Assembly (NCBI RefSeq): GCF_000805455.1
Contig: NZ_JSUS01000032.1
Coordinates: 310,001 to 374,000, forward strand
Direction: 5' to 3'
DNA: 64,000 nucleotides
Origin: Acinetobacter sp. A47
Lineage (GTDB): Bacteria; Pseudomonadota; Gammaproteobacteria; Pseudomonadales; Moraxellaceae
Part shown: positions 1 through 9,040 of the stretch, piece after piece
Numbering within the stretch: the first letter of the stretch is position 1
Layout: each line of letters begins with the position of its first letter
Position numbers and translations under genes: made by a program
The notes under the pieces: model-generated
What the model was told of the DNA's origin: nothing
Seen by the model: the letters and a program-made list of their open reading frames with translations, nothing else
The model's database searches: none

Positions 1-152
1 TGGATCAGGAATAACTGTTTGAGGTCATTTTCACTATATTCGCGATAACCATTCGATTTGCGTTTTGCTTTCGGTAACAGCTTGATCTGCTCATAGTAAC
101 GAATAGTAGGCGTACTTAAGCCGCTTTGTTTCGATAACTCACTGATATTCAT
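1..152 (-). CDS. MerR-family transcriptional regulator, N-terminal part (cut by window edge)
   Basis: Translating the reverse strand from the ATG at 152 gives MNISELSKQSGLSTPTIRYY followed by EQIKLLP and GYREYSENDLKQL. This is the classic MerR winged-helix N-terminus: helix-turn-helix, the TIRYYE signature and the wing. About 50 codons are inside the window; the effector-binding C-terminus lies off the left edge, so the ligand cannot be guessed. It is transcribed away from the DJ-1/PfpI gene at 244, and a MerR-type promoter with a dyad lies between them, so that gene is its likely target. Confidence 0.9.
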   Translation of the reverse strand, partial: MNISELSKQSGLSTPTIRYYEQIKLLPKAKRKSNGYREYSENDLKQLFLI

Positions 153-167
153 TTTACCGATTTCCTC

Positions 168-198
168 TTGACATTAAAGCTAACTTTAGACTTATAGT
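168..198 (+). promoter_or_regulatory. MerR-type promoter with 19-bp spacer and internal dyad
   Basis: A TTGACA -35 box (168-173) and a TATAGT -10 box (193-198) are separated by 19 bp rather than 17. The spacer holds the inverted repeat TAAAG-CTAA-CTTTA (175-188). An overlong spacer with a dyad between the boxes is the hallmark of promoters untwisted by MerR-family activators. It reads towards the DJ-1/PfpI gene at 244, with a divergent MerR gene next door. Confidence 0.75.
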
Positions 199-243
199 AA
201 GTCAAAAGCAAGACTAAAAATAACTTAGAAGCCGAGGTGAACA

Positions 244-936
244 ATGTCAAAACGTATCCTGCATGTAGTGACCAATGTTGCTCAATATGAAAAAGTTGAC
301 CGTCCTACCGGTTTATGGCTGGGGGAGTTGACCCATGCCTACGATGAATTTGAAAAACATGATTATATTCAGGATATTGTGAGCCCTTTGGGCGGTCATT
401 CCCCAATTGAACCCAAATCTCTTGAGCGTTTCGTTGCCGATGCTTCCGTGTTGAGGCGCAACCATGACCCTGCTTTCATGCAATTACTGGAAACCACCAA
501 AAAACCTGCCGAAATCAGCTGGCAAGATTACGATGCGATTTATTACACGGGTGGGCACGGCGTGATGTGGGATTTTTTAGACAATCCGGAACTGCAACAG
601 ATCACCAGAAATATTTATGAAAATGGAGGCATTGTTGCCAGTGTCTGCCATGGTTATTGTGGCTTACTCAATCTTCAGCTTGCAAATGGACAATACCTGA
701 TTGCAGGTAAAAAACTGACAGGCTTTGCCTGGTGTGAAGAAGTCTTGGCAGGAGTCGCCAGGAAAGTTCCCTATAATGCCGAGCAACTGGCAAAAGCACG
801 TGGGGCGCTCTATGAAAAGAAACTGATTCCGTTTATGCCGAATGTAGTGCGCGATGGTAACCTGATTACAGGGCAGAACCCGTTTTCAGCACGTGTAACC
901 GCCTTGGCGATCATCGAAGCTTTAGAAAAACCGTAA
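244..936 (+). CDS. DJ-1/PfpI superfamily protein (Hsp31/class I amidotransferase-like)
   Basis: This 230-residue cytoplasmic protein has the DJ-1/PfpI fold signature: YYTGGHGVMWDF, then GGIVASVCHGYCGLLN, where the Cys in the VCHG nucleophile elbow is the catalytic residue and the preceding GGHG supplies the oxyanion region. Family members act as glyoxalase III/deglycase, chaperone or peptidase-like stress proteins; the exact activity here cannot be told. The length matches the Hsp31/YDR533C branch rather than short PfpI. A GAGGTGA ribosome-binding site lies 3-9 bases before the ATG. The divergent MerR gene and the 19-bp-spacer promoter suggest induction by an electrophile or oxidative signal (inference). 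Confidence 0.88.
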   Translation: MSKRILHVVTNVAQYEKVDRPTGLWLGELTHAYDEFEKHDYIQDIVSPLGGHSPIEPKSLERFVADASVLRRNHDPAFMQLLETTKKPAEISWQDYDAIYYTGGHGVMWDFLDNPELQQITRNIYENGGIVASVCHGYCGLLNLQLANGQYLIAGKKLTGFAWCEEVLAGVARKVPYNAEQLAKARGALYEKKLIPFMPNVVRDGNLITGQNPFSARVTALAIIEALEKP

Positions 937-1038
937 ACAATTTGAATCTCAAGGCATAAAACAAGGTCATGCTAAAAATTAAATCCCTGATTGATGGAAA
1001 AATAACACGATCCGGTTTACAAAATTACAAATGTAAAT

Positions 1039-1057
1039 AATAATTATTATCAATTAA
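1039..1057. promoter_or_regulatory. Fur-box-like site upstream of TonB receptor
   Basis: The sequence AATTATTATCAAT (1042-1054) matches 10 of 13 positions of the core of the 19-bp Fur consensus and lies about 20-35 bases before the receptor start. It supports iron-repressed expression of the receptor at 1076, but it is weaker than the boxes in the siderophore locus. Confidence 0.55.
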
Positions 1058-1075
1058 GTTGATTTTTGAATTTTT

Positions 1076-3481
1076 ATGACTTACTCCCATAACTCAGCCA
1101 AGTCTTCTCAAGCAGGGCTTGGCGAGTCTTGTCCTGACCAGTCATGCCGTCAGGGCACCGGATTTAAACCCTTGATGCTGGCGACTGCGATTGCCTTGTC
1201 CATGAATCTAATGACCGGGCACAGCTTTGCAGCGCAACCGTTAACAGATGCCGAAACCACCGCCGCATTTCATAAATCGCAGCAGAACTCATCCCAGAAC
1301 AATGCGCAAAACCAGATTTATCAAATGACGCCAATTGTGGTACAGGCTGAAAAAGATGACATTATTCCTTTTGGCCAGAGCGTGTTAAACCAGAAAGCAA
1401 TTGACCGGTATCAGGCCAACAATGTTGCACAATTACTGGATCACATGCCCGGTGTTGGTTCGGCCGGATCGCCAAGGCCCGGTGGACAGACCATTAATAT
1501 TCTGGGAATGGGAGGCGTTGAAGATGTTCCCATTACCCTGGATGATTCGGTCAAAAGTTTTGATAAATACCGTCAAGGCTCGGTTTTTATCGAACCTGAA
1601 ATCTTAAAGAAAATTACGGTCGATAAGGGCCCGCACAATGTTGAGGTGGGCAATGGCGGTTTTGGCGGTAAAGTCACGCTAGAAACCAAGGATGCGACAG
1701 ATCTTCTTGAAGCAGGTCAAAAGGTCGGGGCATTGTTAAAATACTCGCGTTTTTCCAATAATCAGCAAAATACCTATACAGGTGCTGTTTATGGCCAAAG
1801 TGAAAATGCGCTGCTCGACGGGATGTTTTATTATACCAATCGCGATAGTGGCGACGTAAAACGTCCTGATGGCTCCAGGTTTTTATATTCAGCCCAGCAA
1901 CAGGATACGTATCTGGCCAAACTGAATATTCATCCGGCAGAAAGCCAGAAAATCACCCTCAATGCCATGCAAAGCGGCCATGATGGCTGGGAACCGTTTG
2001 CGGCCATGCGTGATCAGGATGCTGTCCCCACTGAAGCTGACATTAAAAAATATGGCTATGAAGGGGCATGGAAACGCCGGCTGGTTTATCGTGACCAGAA
2101 AGACCAGAGCTACTCAGCTGCTTATGAGCTTAACCCTGAATCGAATCCGTATATCAACCTGAAAGCCATTGCGTCTTATTCCAAAACAGAACAGCATGAC
2201 AAGCGTTTACCCAGCGTAACCGCTTCTGCCTCCACACTTGGAAATGAAAGTTGGGTCACGTATACCAACACGGCCTTCAAGCTCAGCAATATCAGTGACA
2301 TTGAGACCGGATATGGAACACATAAACTCAAACTAGGCGCACAATACCAAAAGATGCAGCAAAATTCGTTGCTCTACGACAAAACCAATTCGAAAAAGCC
2401 AGATTATAATTTTGGATATTATGAACCCAATTACATGCCAGCGGGCCATCAGCAAATGCTCAGTGCATTTATTGAAGACCAATATCAGCTGAATGATGTC
2501 ACCATTACACCATCGTTACGCTATGATCACATTACCAACACCGGAAAACCGAACCGCGCACCACGTTATAATGACCCCGGTGCAGGGCATGATTATTCGA
2601 GCAAGACCTACACCGGCTGGTCACCGCGACTGGCTCTGGCCTGGAAACAGGCAGATTATCTGACCTGGTTTGCCAATATCAGTAAAACCTGGCGTGCACC
2701 ACGGATAGATGAACAGTACTATGTCCAATCTGCCATGACCTCGGTTCCCGCGACCAGCCGTTATTTATTGCCTGAAAAAATGCTGGCACTACGTTTAGGC
2801 AATGAAATGAATTTTGATGATCTGTTTGCAGACGACGACCATTTACAAGTCCGCCTGACCTATTACCGTAATCGTGGTGGAGATGAAATTTTCCGTAACC
2901 GCTCAACCTTCTGTAAGGCACAGGCTGAGAATAACGCCAAGGGCGGGAATGGCAGTATCAAGGATTGTAATGGAAAATATCATCACGGCTTTTACCGCAA
3001 TGTCACAGATTATACGATCAAGGCTTATGAGGCCGAACTGTTCTATAACCAGCCAATGTGGTTTACCGGCCTGACCTATTCCTACATTCGCGGACAACGG
3101 GATAACTCACCGGTAAATCCATGGTTCGACCAGAAGACCTGGATGACGGATATCCCGCCGAAAAAGGCAACAGCAACACTAGGGGTGAACGTACCGGAAC
3201 ACCACCTGACCATGGGGTGGCGAGGCATTTTTGTGGCGGCACAAGACCGGAGCCTTTCAGACAACGATAAATCAATTGCAGCTTCTTCCTTTTCACTTCC
3301 TAAAACCAAAGGCTATTCGTTGCATGGGGTATATGCAGACTGGCAACCCGTTGGTGAAAAAGGCCCTAGATTAAACCTGTCGATTGATAACTTATTCAAC
3401 CGCGATTACAAAATGTATCTGGGCGAATATATGACCGGTACCGGCCGCGATTATAAATTAAGTATTTCCCAGAGATTCTAA
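1076..3481 (+). CDS. TonB-dependent outer-membrane receptor, probable haem/haemophore-type
   Basis: This is an 801-residue outer-membrane receptor. It has a signal peptide after a long N-terminal extension (hydrophobic run about residues 31-52 ending ...GHSFA), a TonB-box-like TPIVVQA at about 83-89, a plug domain with LLDHMPGVG and KGPHNVEVGNGGFGGKV, and a beta-barrel ending in the aromatic SISQRF. The motif WRAPRIDEQY in the barrel resembles the conserved block of HasR/HemR-type receptors, which suggests haem or a haemophore as ligand, though a siderophore cannot be excluded. The true start may lie downstream of the annotated one, because the extension is unusually polar. An AT-rich Fur-box-like site precedes it. 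No haem-uptake partners are adjacent. Confidence 0.85.
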   Translation: MTYSHNSAKSSQAGLGESCPDQSCRQGTGFKPLMLATAIALSMNLMTGHSFAAQPLTDAETTAAFHKSQQNSSQNNAQNQIYQMTPIVVQAEKDDIIPFGQSVLNQKAIDRYQANNVAQLLDHMPGVGSAGSPRPGGQTINILGMGGVEDVPITLDDSVKSFDKYRQGSVFIEPEILKKITVDKGPHNVEVGNGGFGGKVTLETKDATDLLEAGQKVGALLKYSRFSNNQQNTYTGAVYGQSENALLDGMFYYTNRDSGDVKRPDGSRFLYSAQQQDTYLAKLNIHPAESQKITLNAMQSGHDGWEPFAAMRDQDAVPTEADIKKYGYEGAWKRRLVYRDQKDQSYSAAYELNPESNPYINLKAIASYSKTEQHDKRLPSVTASASTLGNESWVTYTNTAFKLSNISDIETGYGTHKLKLGAQYQKMQQNSLLYDKTNSKKPDYNFGYYEPNYMPAGHQQMLSAFIEDQYQLNDVTITPSLRYDHITNTGKPNRAPRYNDPGAGHDYSSKTYTGWSPRLALAWKQADYLTWFANISKTWRAPRIDEQYYVQSAMTSVPATSRYLLPEKMLALRLGNEMNFDDLFADDDHLQVRLTYYRNRGGDEIFRNRSTFCKAQAENNAKGGNGSIKDCNGKYHHGFYRNVTDYTIKAYEAELFYNQPMWFTGLTYSYIRGQRDNSPVNPWFDQKTWMTDIPPKKATATLGVNVPEHHLTMGWRGIFVAAQDRSLSDNDKSIAASSFSLPKTKGYSLHGVYADWQPVGEKGPRLNLSIDNLFNRDYKMYLGEYMTGTGRDYKLSISQRF

Positions 3482-3506
3482 TTCCATCAGCCTAAGCAGA
3501 CCGGTC

Positions 3507-3617
3507 TTTTTCAGTCCAGCATTCATGTTTAAAAGTGCAAGCTGGGCTGAAAAAATTTGCATCTGCTGCAAAAATAATTTTAAATTTTGCTTCTTCGATT
3601 TATTTCAGCCCGTTTTT
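3507..3617 (+). promoter_or_regulatory. Mutually exclusive hairpins between TonB receptor and MFS gene
   Basis: Segment 3507-3520 (TTTTTCAGTCCAGC) can pair with 3541-3554 (GCTGGGCTGAAAAA) over 14 bp with one G-T pair. The same second segment (GGGCTGAAA, 3544-3552) can instead pair with TTTCAGCCC at 3603-3611, directly followed by GTTTTT. The second fold looks like an intrinsic terminator, the first like an antiterminator. It may simply end the receptor transcript, or may control read-through into the MFS gene at 3771. No known riboswitch class was recognised. Confidence 0.5.
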
Positions 3618-3770
3618 AATACTTGACTAGATTACTTAATTCATAACTTTTTTATATATTGCGTAACTTTCCCCGCGCTGTTAATCTTTTTTGCCCTTCC
3701 TGCAAAAGCACTCGGCCCAGGATTACATACACAACAATATACAAAATAAATAATTCCAAGGAATATACCC

Positions 3771-5027
3771 ATGTTGAAAGAACCCCATCTGGAATCGCAC
3801 GCCTCAAAACCTGAAGTCGTGATGACATTATTGCTCTGCTTTGTGTTTGCCATTATTGAAGGCTTTGACTTGCAGTCGATGGGCGTTGCCGCTCCACGTA
3901 TGAAAGCTGAAATGTTGCTAACCAGCACTGAAATGGGATGGGTATTTAGTGCGGCAGTTCTGGGGACTTTACCCGGCGCCCTGATTGCCGGCAGGATCGC
4001 TGACGCAATTGGCCGCAAGGTCGTATTTATCAGCTGTATCCTCATGTTTGGCCTGATGTCATTATTAACACCCTTTGCCCATGAGCTGAACACCTTGCTG
4101 TTGCTCAGATTCCTGACCGGTCTGGGGATGGGGGGTGCATTACCGATTGTCATCACCATGGTGTCCGAGGCAGTAAGCGAAAAATATAAAGCCACGGCTG
4201 TAAGTGCCATGTATTGCGGCATGCCGATTGGCGGTGTGCTGACCTCCGTAGTGGCTTTATCTCTCAATGCCGATCATGAATGGCGGCATATCTTTTATTT
4301 CGGTGGCATTGCACCTTTGCTGCTTGTCCCTGTTCTGATGAAGTTTTTGCCCGAATCCAAAGCCTATCTCAATAAAACAGCAGCAGATCGGACAAGCAGG
4401 CCAAATCTGGCTAATGTTTTATTTGCAAAGCCACGCCTCCTGATTACGAGCAGCTTATGGTTAAGTTTCTTTGGAACGCTTCTGGTACTAGCCTTGTTCC
4501 AGAACTGGTTGCCGTCGCTGATTGCAGGGTTGGGCTTAAATAAAGAACAGGCCAGTTATATCCAGATTGGTTTTAACCTGGGCGGTTCTATTGGTATCCT
4601 GATTCTGGGCTGGATGCTGGACCGGTTAAATAAAGTTATGATCGTTGCCGGGGTGTATAGCGGTATCCTGATTTCACTGATTGGCCTGGCATATTCAGAT
4701 AGTGCCTTTACCTTTACGCTATTTGCAAGCAGTTGCGGTATGTTCGTGATTGGCTGCCAGTCTATTTTATACACGCTGGCAGCAAAATATTACCCGACAC
4801 ACATGCGGGGAACCGGTGTAGGGGCCGCCGTCGCTGTAGGCAGGATCGGTGCCTTCTCTGGCCCCTTGATTGCAGGCTATCTATTGGGAACCGGACAAAG
4901 CGAAATCGTGGTCATTGCTTCAAGTATCCCGATGATTTTATTGGCAGCTATCGCGGCACTGCTGTTATTAAGACAACCGGCATCTGTTGTCCAGCAGCAC
5001 GACACCCCCAAGATGATTGTCCCTTAA
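3771..5027 (+). CDS. MFS transporter, aromatic acid:H+ symporter (AAHS) family
   Basis: This 418-residue inner-membrane protein has about 12 transmembrane helices. It carries AAHS/PcaK-MhpT hallmarks: EGFDLQSMGVAAP in helix 1, which contains the conserved acidic residue needed for proton coupling, and GRIADAIGRKVV in the loop between helices 2 and 3, the MFS A-motif. The predicted role is proton-driven uptake of an aromatic acid such as a hydroxyphenylpropionate or hydroxybenzoate. No ring-cleavage genes lie nearby, so the substrate is open. It starts at the ATG after AAGGAATATACCC. The HAD gene at 5097 follows closely on the same strand. Confidence 0.88.
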   Translation: MLKEPHLESHASKPEVVMTLLLCFVFAIIEGFDLQSMGVAAPRMKAEMLLTSTEMGWVFSAAVLGTLPGALIAGRIADAIGRKVVFISCILMFGLMSLLTPFAHELNTLLLLRFLTGLGMGGALPIVITMVSEAVSEKYKATAVSAMYCGMPIGGVLTSVVALSLNADHEWRHIFYFGGIAPLLLVPVLMKFLPESKAYLNKTAADRTSRPNLANVLFAKPRLLITSSLWLSFFGTLLVLALFQNWLPSLIAGLGLNKEQASYIQIGFNLGGSIGILILGWMLDRLNKVMIVAGVYSGILISLIGLAYSDSAFTFTLFASSCGMFVIGCQSILYTLAAKYYPTHMRGTGVGAAVAVGRIGAFSGPLIAGYLLGTGQSEIVVIASSIPMILLAAIAALLLLRQPASVVQQHDTPKMIVP

Positions 5028-5096
5028 CTGCATTGTCATTTGACTGGACGGTATCATAAAATGCCCCAGATTTAGGATGAACTTGCGGAAAGATGG

Positions 5097-5771
5097 ATGT
5101 TTAAGGCGATTTTCTTTGATATTGATGATACCTTGCTGAATTTTAGTGTGGCGAATCGCTCTGCCTTTGTAAAATCATTCGGGGCATTTGATTTACAGCA
5201 TGATGATTTGACCTATTCGACTTATAAACAGATTAACCATCAGTTATGGGAAAAACAGAAAGCAGGGCAGATTACGGTACAAGATGTAATTAACAGCCGC
5301 TTTAAAGAACTGTTTTTGGCATTAAAAATTGAAATCGACCATGATCATTTCCGTGATACCTTTCAGGGCAATCTGGCCAGAGAGCATACGCTCGAAGACG
5401 GCGCTGCAGAAGCAATTGAATATTTGAGTCAAAAATATAAGCTTTTTGCAGCCTCAAACAGCATTTTGCATCAGCAAAAAAAACGGCTACAGCTGGCAGG
5501 TCTGTTACCACATTTTACCGATCTCTATGTTTCTGATGAGGTGGGCTATGAAAAACCGGATCAGCGCTTTTTTCAGACCTGTTTAGCCAGAAGCAATATT
5601 GCCAAAGAAGATATACTGTTCATTGGTGACAGTCTGGAAGCAGACATCAAGGGGGCTGCTGCCTGCCAAATCCCGACCTGCTGGTATAATCCCAAACAAC
5701 TTGAAAATAAACACAAACTCGATATTACCTATACCATCCAGCACCTTTCAGACCTTGCCAAGATCCTTTAA
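5097..5771 (+). CDS. yjjG: HAD-superfamily nucleotidase, YjjG-like
   Basis: This is a 224-residue cytoplasmic HAD hydrolase. Motif I is FFDIDDT (Asp8 nucleophile, Asp10 acid/base), motif II is the Ser of FAASNS, motif III the Lys in YEKPD and motif IV is GDSLEADI. The alpha-helical cap lies between about residues 15 and 95. Length and sequence character match YjjG, a house-cleaning pyrimidine nucleotide 5'-phosphatase that removes non-canonical dUMP/dTMP analogues. Other HAD subfamily IA phosphatases are possible. It lies 69 bases after the MFS gene and may be cotranscribed with it, but no functional link is evident. Confidence 0.85.
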   Translation: MFKAIFFDIDDTLLNFSVANRSAFVKSFGAFDLQHDDLTYSTYKQINHQLWEKQKAGQITVQDVINSRFKELFLALKIEIDHDHFRDTFQGNLAREHTLEDGAAEAIEYLSQKYKLFAASNSILHQQKKRLQLAGLLPHFTDLYVSDEVGYEKPDQRFFQTCLARSNIAKEDILFIGDSLEADIKGAAACQIPTCWYNPKQLENKHKLDITYTIQHLSDLAKIL

Positions 5772-5801
5772 GGCCCAAGTAACGCGTTTGCCGGTAGAGA
5801 T

Positions 5802-6371
5802 TTAAACGCCCGGATGAGGATAATGGATCAGGTTGTGCATGATCACACTGTGCTCACCGCTATTGGCATAGATATGTGGAATATCGGCCTGAAAACGGAT
5901 TGATTCACCGGCATGAACTGTATGCTGTATTTCTTCAAGCTGTAACTGCAGTACACCGGCAAGCACAATGATATGTTCAATCACGCCTGCTTCATGCGGG
6001 CTAGATTCACTTCTGGCACCGGGCAATAACTCGATTTTCAGGACATCCATGCGTAACTCCTGATCAAAAGGAATAAGAGGGCTGACGCGCATGCCGGACT
6101 GCTGCTGTTCAAACACGGCCAGATCACTGAAATGATGGATTTCAGGTTGAGCAACAGACCTTCCACCTTCAAGAAAAGTTGAAAATGCAATATTAAACCC
6201 CGTAGCAATTTTCCAGAGTGTCGCAACGGTCGGGCTCGATTTACCCAGCTCGATTTGCCCAAGCATGGCTTTACTCACACCGGTTAATTCGGCAGTCTGG
6301 CTCAGGCTTAACCCCCGCTCAGTTCTCAGTTTTTTTAAGGCCTCGGCCACATTTGGTGGAATATCTTGCAT
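5802..6371 (-). CDS. XRE-family regulator with C-terminal cupin domain (SutR/YdcN-like)
   Basis: A 189-residue regulator with two domains: an N-terminal lambda-repressor-type HTH (about residues 10-65, with LSLSQTAELTGVSKAMLGQIE) and a C-terminal cupin (about 115-185, ending in HIYANSGEHSVIMHNLIHYP). It is divergent from the BenE-family transporter at 6464 with 92 bases between them. The same pairing is known for ydcN (sutR) and ydcO in Escherichia coli, so it most likely controls that transporter. The cupin probably senses a small ligand. It ends 30 bases from the convergent HAD gene. Confidence 0.9.
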   Translation of the reverse strand: MQDIPPNVAEALKKLRTERGLSLSQTAELTGVSKAMLGQIELGKSSPTVATLWKIATGFNIAFSTFLEGGRSVAQPEIHHFSDLAVFEQQQSGMRVSPLIPFDQELRMDVLKIELLPGARSESSPHEAGVIEHIIVLAGVLQLQLEEIQHTVHAGESIRFQADIPHIYANSGEHSVIMHNLIHYPHPGV

Positions 6372-6463
6372 AAACAGCGATCTTCTTGCTTAAAAATGAT
6401 TGTCCGTTATAACAGACGATGATATTTTAGTCGCAATACCATCATCTTCAGTAAAGTACTTCT

Positions 6464-7639
6464 ATGCGTAACTTAGCATTTTTCAGGTCCTCCTCACCAG
6501 CCATGATCATGACAGGTCTGGTGGCAGTACTGGTGGGTTATGCCAGTTCTCTAGCCATCATTTTGCAGGCACTGGACAGGGCCGGACTAGATGCTTCACA
6601 AACCGGAAGCTGGCTGATGATGCTCGGTATCGGGATGGGAATCACCAGTATTGGTCTTTCTCTTTATTATCGCACACCAATCCTGACCGCCTGGTCGACT
6701 CCCGGGATTGCCTTGCTCGCCACCAGCCTGAGCGGGGTAAGTATTCATGAAGTGGTCGGCGTATTTATCTTTGCTTCAGGGCTGATGTTCTTATGTGGTG
6801 TGACCGGTATTTTTGCCAGACTCATGAACTACATTCCGCGCTCGATTGCTTCTGCCATGCTGGCCGGCATTCTGTTACGTTTCGGTTTAAGTACCTTTGA
6901 GGCACTCCAGATCAATTTCACACTATGCATTGCCATGCTGGCGGCATTTGTCCTCGCCCGGCGCTGGTTTCCACTTTATGCCATTATTGTGACACTGGTT
7001 ACCGGCATAGCAGTTGCAGCAGTTAGCGGTGACCTGCATTTCACCCAGACCAGTCATCTATTTAGCTTGCCTACCTTTATACAACCACATTTCACCATGA
7101 CCACACTGATCGGTGTCGGTATTCCATTTTTTATTGTTTCACTGGCTTCGCAAAATGCTCCCGGTATCGCGATCTTGCAGGCCCGTGGCTACGCACCCAA
7201 AACTTCGGTCTTGCTGGTCTGTACCTCATTAACTGCCATGATTCTGGCACCTTGGGGTGGTTTTAGCATTTGTATTGCTGCCATTACTGCAGCGCTTTGC
7301 ATGGCACCCGATGTTCATCCTGATCCGGCAAAACGTTATATTGCATCAACTTGGGCTGGTATTTTTTACTTGATTGCCGGGCTTTTTGGCGGTGCCATTT
7401 TTATATTGTTCAATGGCTTACCAACCGTCTTAATTCATATTCTGGCTGGACTGGCCTTGTTAACAACCTTAATGAACAGCCTGCATCAATCGCTGGCAGA
7501 TGAACAGGGCCGCGATGCTGCCATCATCTGTTTTTTGCTTACAGCCTCAGGCATTACCTTATTAGGCATTGGTTCAGCCTTCTGGGGTCTGGTTGGCGGG
7601 ATTGCTGCGCATCAGATTCTGGTGAAACGAAAGGGCTAA
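6464..7639 (+). CDS. BenE-family (benzoate/H+ symporter-like) transporter, YdcO-like
   Basis: A 391-residue inner-membrane protein with 11-12 hydrophobic segments. The sequences TAWSTPGIALLATSLSG and NYIPRSIASAMLAGILLRFG are characteristic of the BenE/YdcO family in the nucleobase-cation/sulfate permease superfamily, and SLASQNAPGIAIL lies in the second pseudo-repeat. BenE itself imports benzoate by proton symport, but YdcO orthologues have no firm substrate. The divergent XRE-cupin gene is the expected regulator. It is followed by an intrinsic terminator at 7672-7707. Confidence 0.88.
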   Translation: MRNLAFFRSSSPAMIMTGLVAVLVGYASSLAIILQALDRAGLDASQTGSWLMMLGIGMGITSIGLSLYYRTPILTAWSTPGIALLATSLSGVSIHEVVGVFIFASGLMFLCGVTGIFARLMNYIPRSIASAMLAGILLRFGLSTFEALQINFTLCIAMLAAFVLARRWFPLYAIIVTLVTGIAVAAVSGDLHFTQTSHLFSLPTFIQPHFTMTTLIGVGIPFFIVSLASQNAPGIAILQARGYAPKTSVLLVCTSLTAMILAPWGGFSICIAAITAALCMAPDVHPDPAKRYIASTWAGIFYLIAGLFGGAIFILFNGLPTVLIHILAGLALLTTLMNSLHQSLADEQGRDAAIICFLLTASGITLLGIGSAFWGLVGGIAAHQILVKRKG

Positions 7640-7671
7640 CTGTTCAGTTACATTTGGCCAAAACTTCTACC

Positions 7672-7707
7672 AAAGACGATCATTGACCTAAAATGTTCGT
7701 CTTTTTT
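7672..7707 (+). terminator. Intrinsic terminator of the BenE-family gene
   Basis: AAAGACG (7672-7678) pairs with CGTCTTT (7698-7704), and the 3' arm runs on into a T tract. It lies 33 bases after the stop codon. Confidence 0.8.
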
Positions 7708-8014
7708 AATCCCTATAGGATGCTGGATAACCATTTATTTTATATATGCTACGTTTTTAATCACAACAAACAGGCCTTTGAAGGCCAAAATGAGTCATAG
7801 GATTGAATATATATTTAAAACAAGGGATTTATCACATAAATTAAATATTATGTATAACTGGTCATTAAATTAAATTTAAAAGTTATTATTCAGCGAGTTA
7901 AGATTATTTATAGTGAATACTCCTGAATTAAAACCCATGATTTGTAGTACTTGTAAGTACAGGGCAACATAAAATATTTATATATGCTAGGCTGTGTAGT
8001 TTTTCTTAAGAAAC
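7708..8014. other. Gene-free AT-rich interval upstream of the acyltransferase
   Basis: No convincing ORF was seen. A small GGCCTT-tg-AAGGCC hairpin lies near 7773. The rest is very AT-rich and probably holds the promoter of the acyltransferase; several TATA-like boxes are present, so I do not assign one. Confidence 0.5.
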
Positions 8015-8956
8015 ATGGTCAAAATGGATTTAAAACGTAAGTATGAAACAGGTAAGTTTTATTGGTCATTTTTATTGCCCAGATATTGGGCGATATGGAT
8101 AGCGCTGACTATTTTAATGTTATTTGCAATTTTACCGTGGTTTATTCAATGGAGGCTGGCTGATATCCTCGCGACGATCGCCTGGAAAGTGTTAAAATCC
8201 AGAAGAAAAACTACCTTAAGAAATTTTGAACTCTGCTTTCCAGATAAAAATGAACAGCAGCGAGAAGCAGAGGCAAAGCAGGTCTTTTTCAATATGATGG
8301 TGGGCCTGTTTGAAGCGCTGAATGCCTGGTATAGGCCCAAATGGTATCAACGCCGTATTCATATTCATGGTTTAGAACATATTTTACAGTCCCGTGATAC
8401 AGGTATTCTTTTGTTAGGAACCCATACCACCTTACTGGATGCTGGTGGATATGTCAGTAGCTGCTTTTTCGATCTCGATGTCGTTTACCGTCCGCAAAAT
8501 AATCCTTTACTGGATATGTTAATCAGCCGTTCCCGGGCAAGCATTTATAAACATCAGATTTCAAAAAACGACATGAAAAGTTTAATCGGCCATCTCAGGC
8601 AAGGACGTGCAATCTGGTATAGTCCCGATCAGGACTTTGGCTTAAAACAGGGAGTTATGGCTCCATTTTTTAATATTCAGGCAGCAACCTTAACCGCCCA
8701 CCGACGTCTGATGAATATTTCCAGAGTGCCTGCAATCCCTTTGTTTTTCTATCGCACCGGCGATATCCGTAACCCTCAATACCATATCTTGCTAGAGCCG
8801 CCACTGGACAACTTTCCAAGCCGGGATGAGGTGGCTGATGCAACCCGGGTCAACCTGATCATTGAAAATCAGATTAGCAGGTATCCGACCCAATATATGT
8901 GGTTCCATCGCAGGTTCAAGACCAGGGCTCAAGGGGAAGTTGCGCTGTATTCGTAA
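8015..8956 (+). CDS. Lipid A biosynthesis late acyltransferase (LpxL/HtrB-LpxM family)
   Basis: A 313-residue inner-membrane enzyme transferring a secondary acyl chain from acyl-ACP to the lipid A precursor. One N-terminal transmembrane helix (about residues 22-48, AIWIALTILMLFAILPWF) anchors it. The catalytic H-x4-D motif is seen as GTHTTLLDAGG, and the later YSPDQDFG block is typical of the family. Whether it is the first (LpxL) or second (LpxM) late acyltransferase cannot be decided from sequence alone. The gene stands alone and ends at a hairpin shared with the convergent gene at 9041. Family assignment is firm; position specificity is not. Confidence 0.9.
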   Translation: MVKMDLKRKYETGKFYWSFLLPRYWAIWIALTILMLFAILPWFIQWRLADILATIAWKVLKSRRKTTLRNFELCFPDKNEQQREAEAKQVFFNMMVGLFEALNAWYRPKWYQRRIHIHGLEHILQSRDTGILLLGTHTTLLDAGGYVSSCFFDLDVVYRPQNNPLLDMLISRSRASIYKHQISKNDMKSLIGHLRQGRAIWYSPDQDFGLKQGVMAPFFNIQAATLTAHRRLMNISRVPAIPLFFYRTGDIRNPQYHILLEPPLDNFPSRDEVADATRVNLIIENQISRYPTQYMWFHRRFKTRAQGEVALYS

Positions 8957-8992
8957 GGTTTCCCGATAGTGCAATAATCTCAAGTAGGTAGC

Positions 8993-9020
8993 AAATGACC
9001 GCCATTAAAGGCGGTCATTT
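8993..9020. terminator. Hairpin between convergent genes
   Basis: Perfect 11-bp stem AAATGACCGCC / GGCGGTCATTT with a 6-base loop between the acyltransferase (+) and the DUF2171-like gene (-). T-rich ends on both strands suit a bidirectional terminator, although the T tracts are only three long. Confidence 0.7.
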
Positions 9021-9040
9021 CTGGATAGATCAGGCTTGCT

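Noticed and set aside
3641..4267. 208-codon minus-strand ORF
   Set aside because: Antisense to the MFS transporter gene, whose membrane pattern and motifs are convincing.
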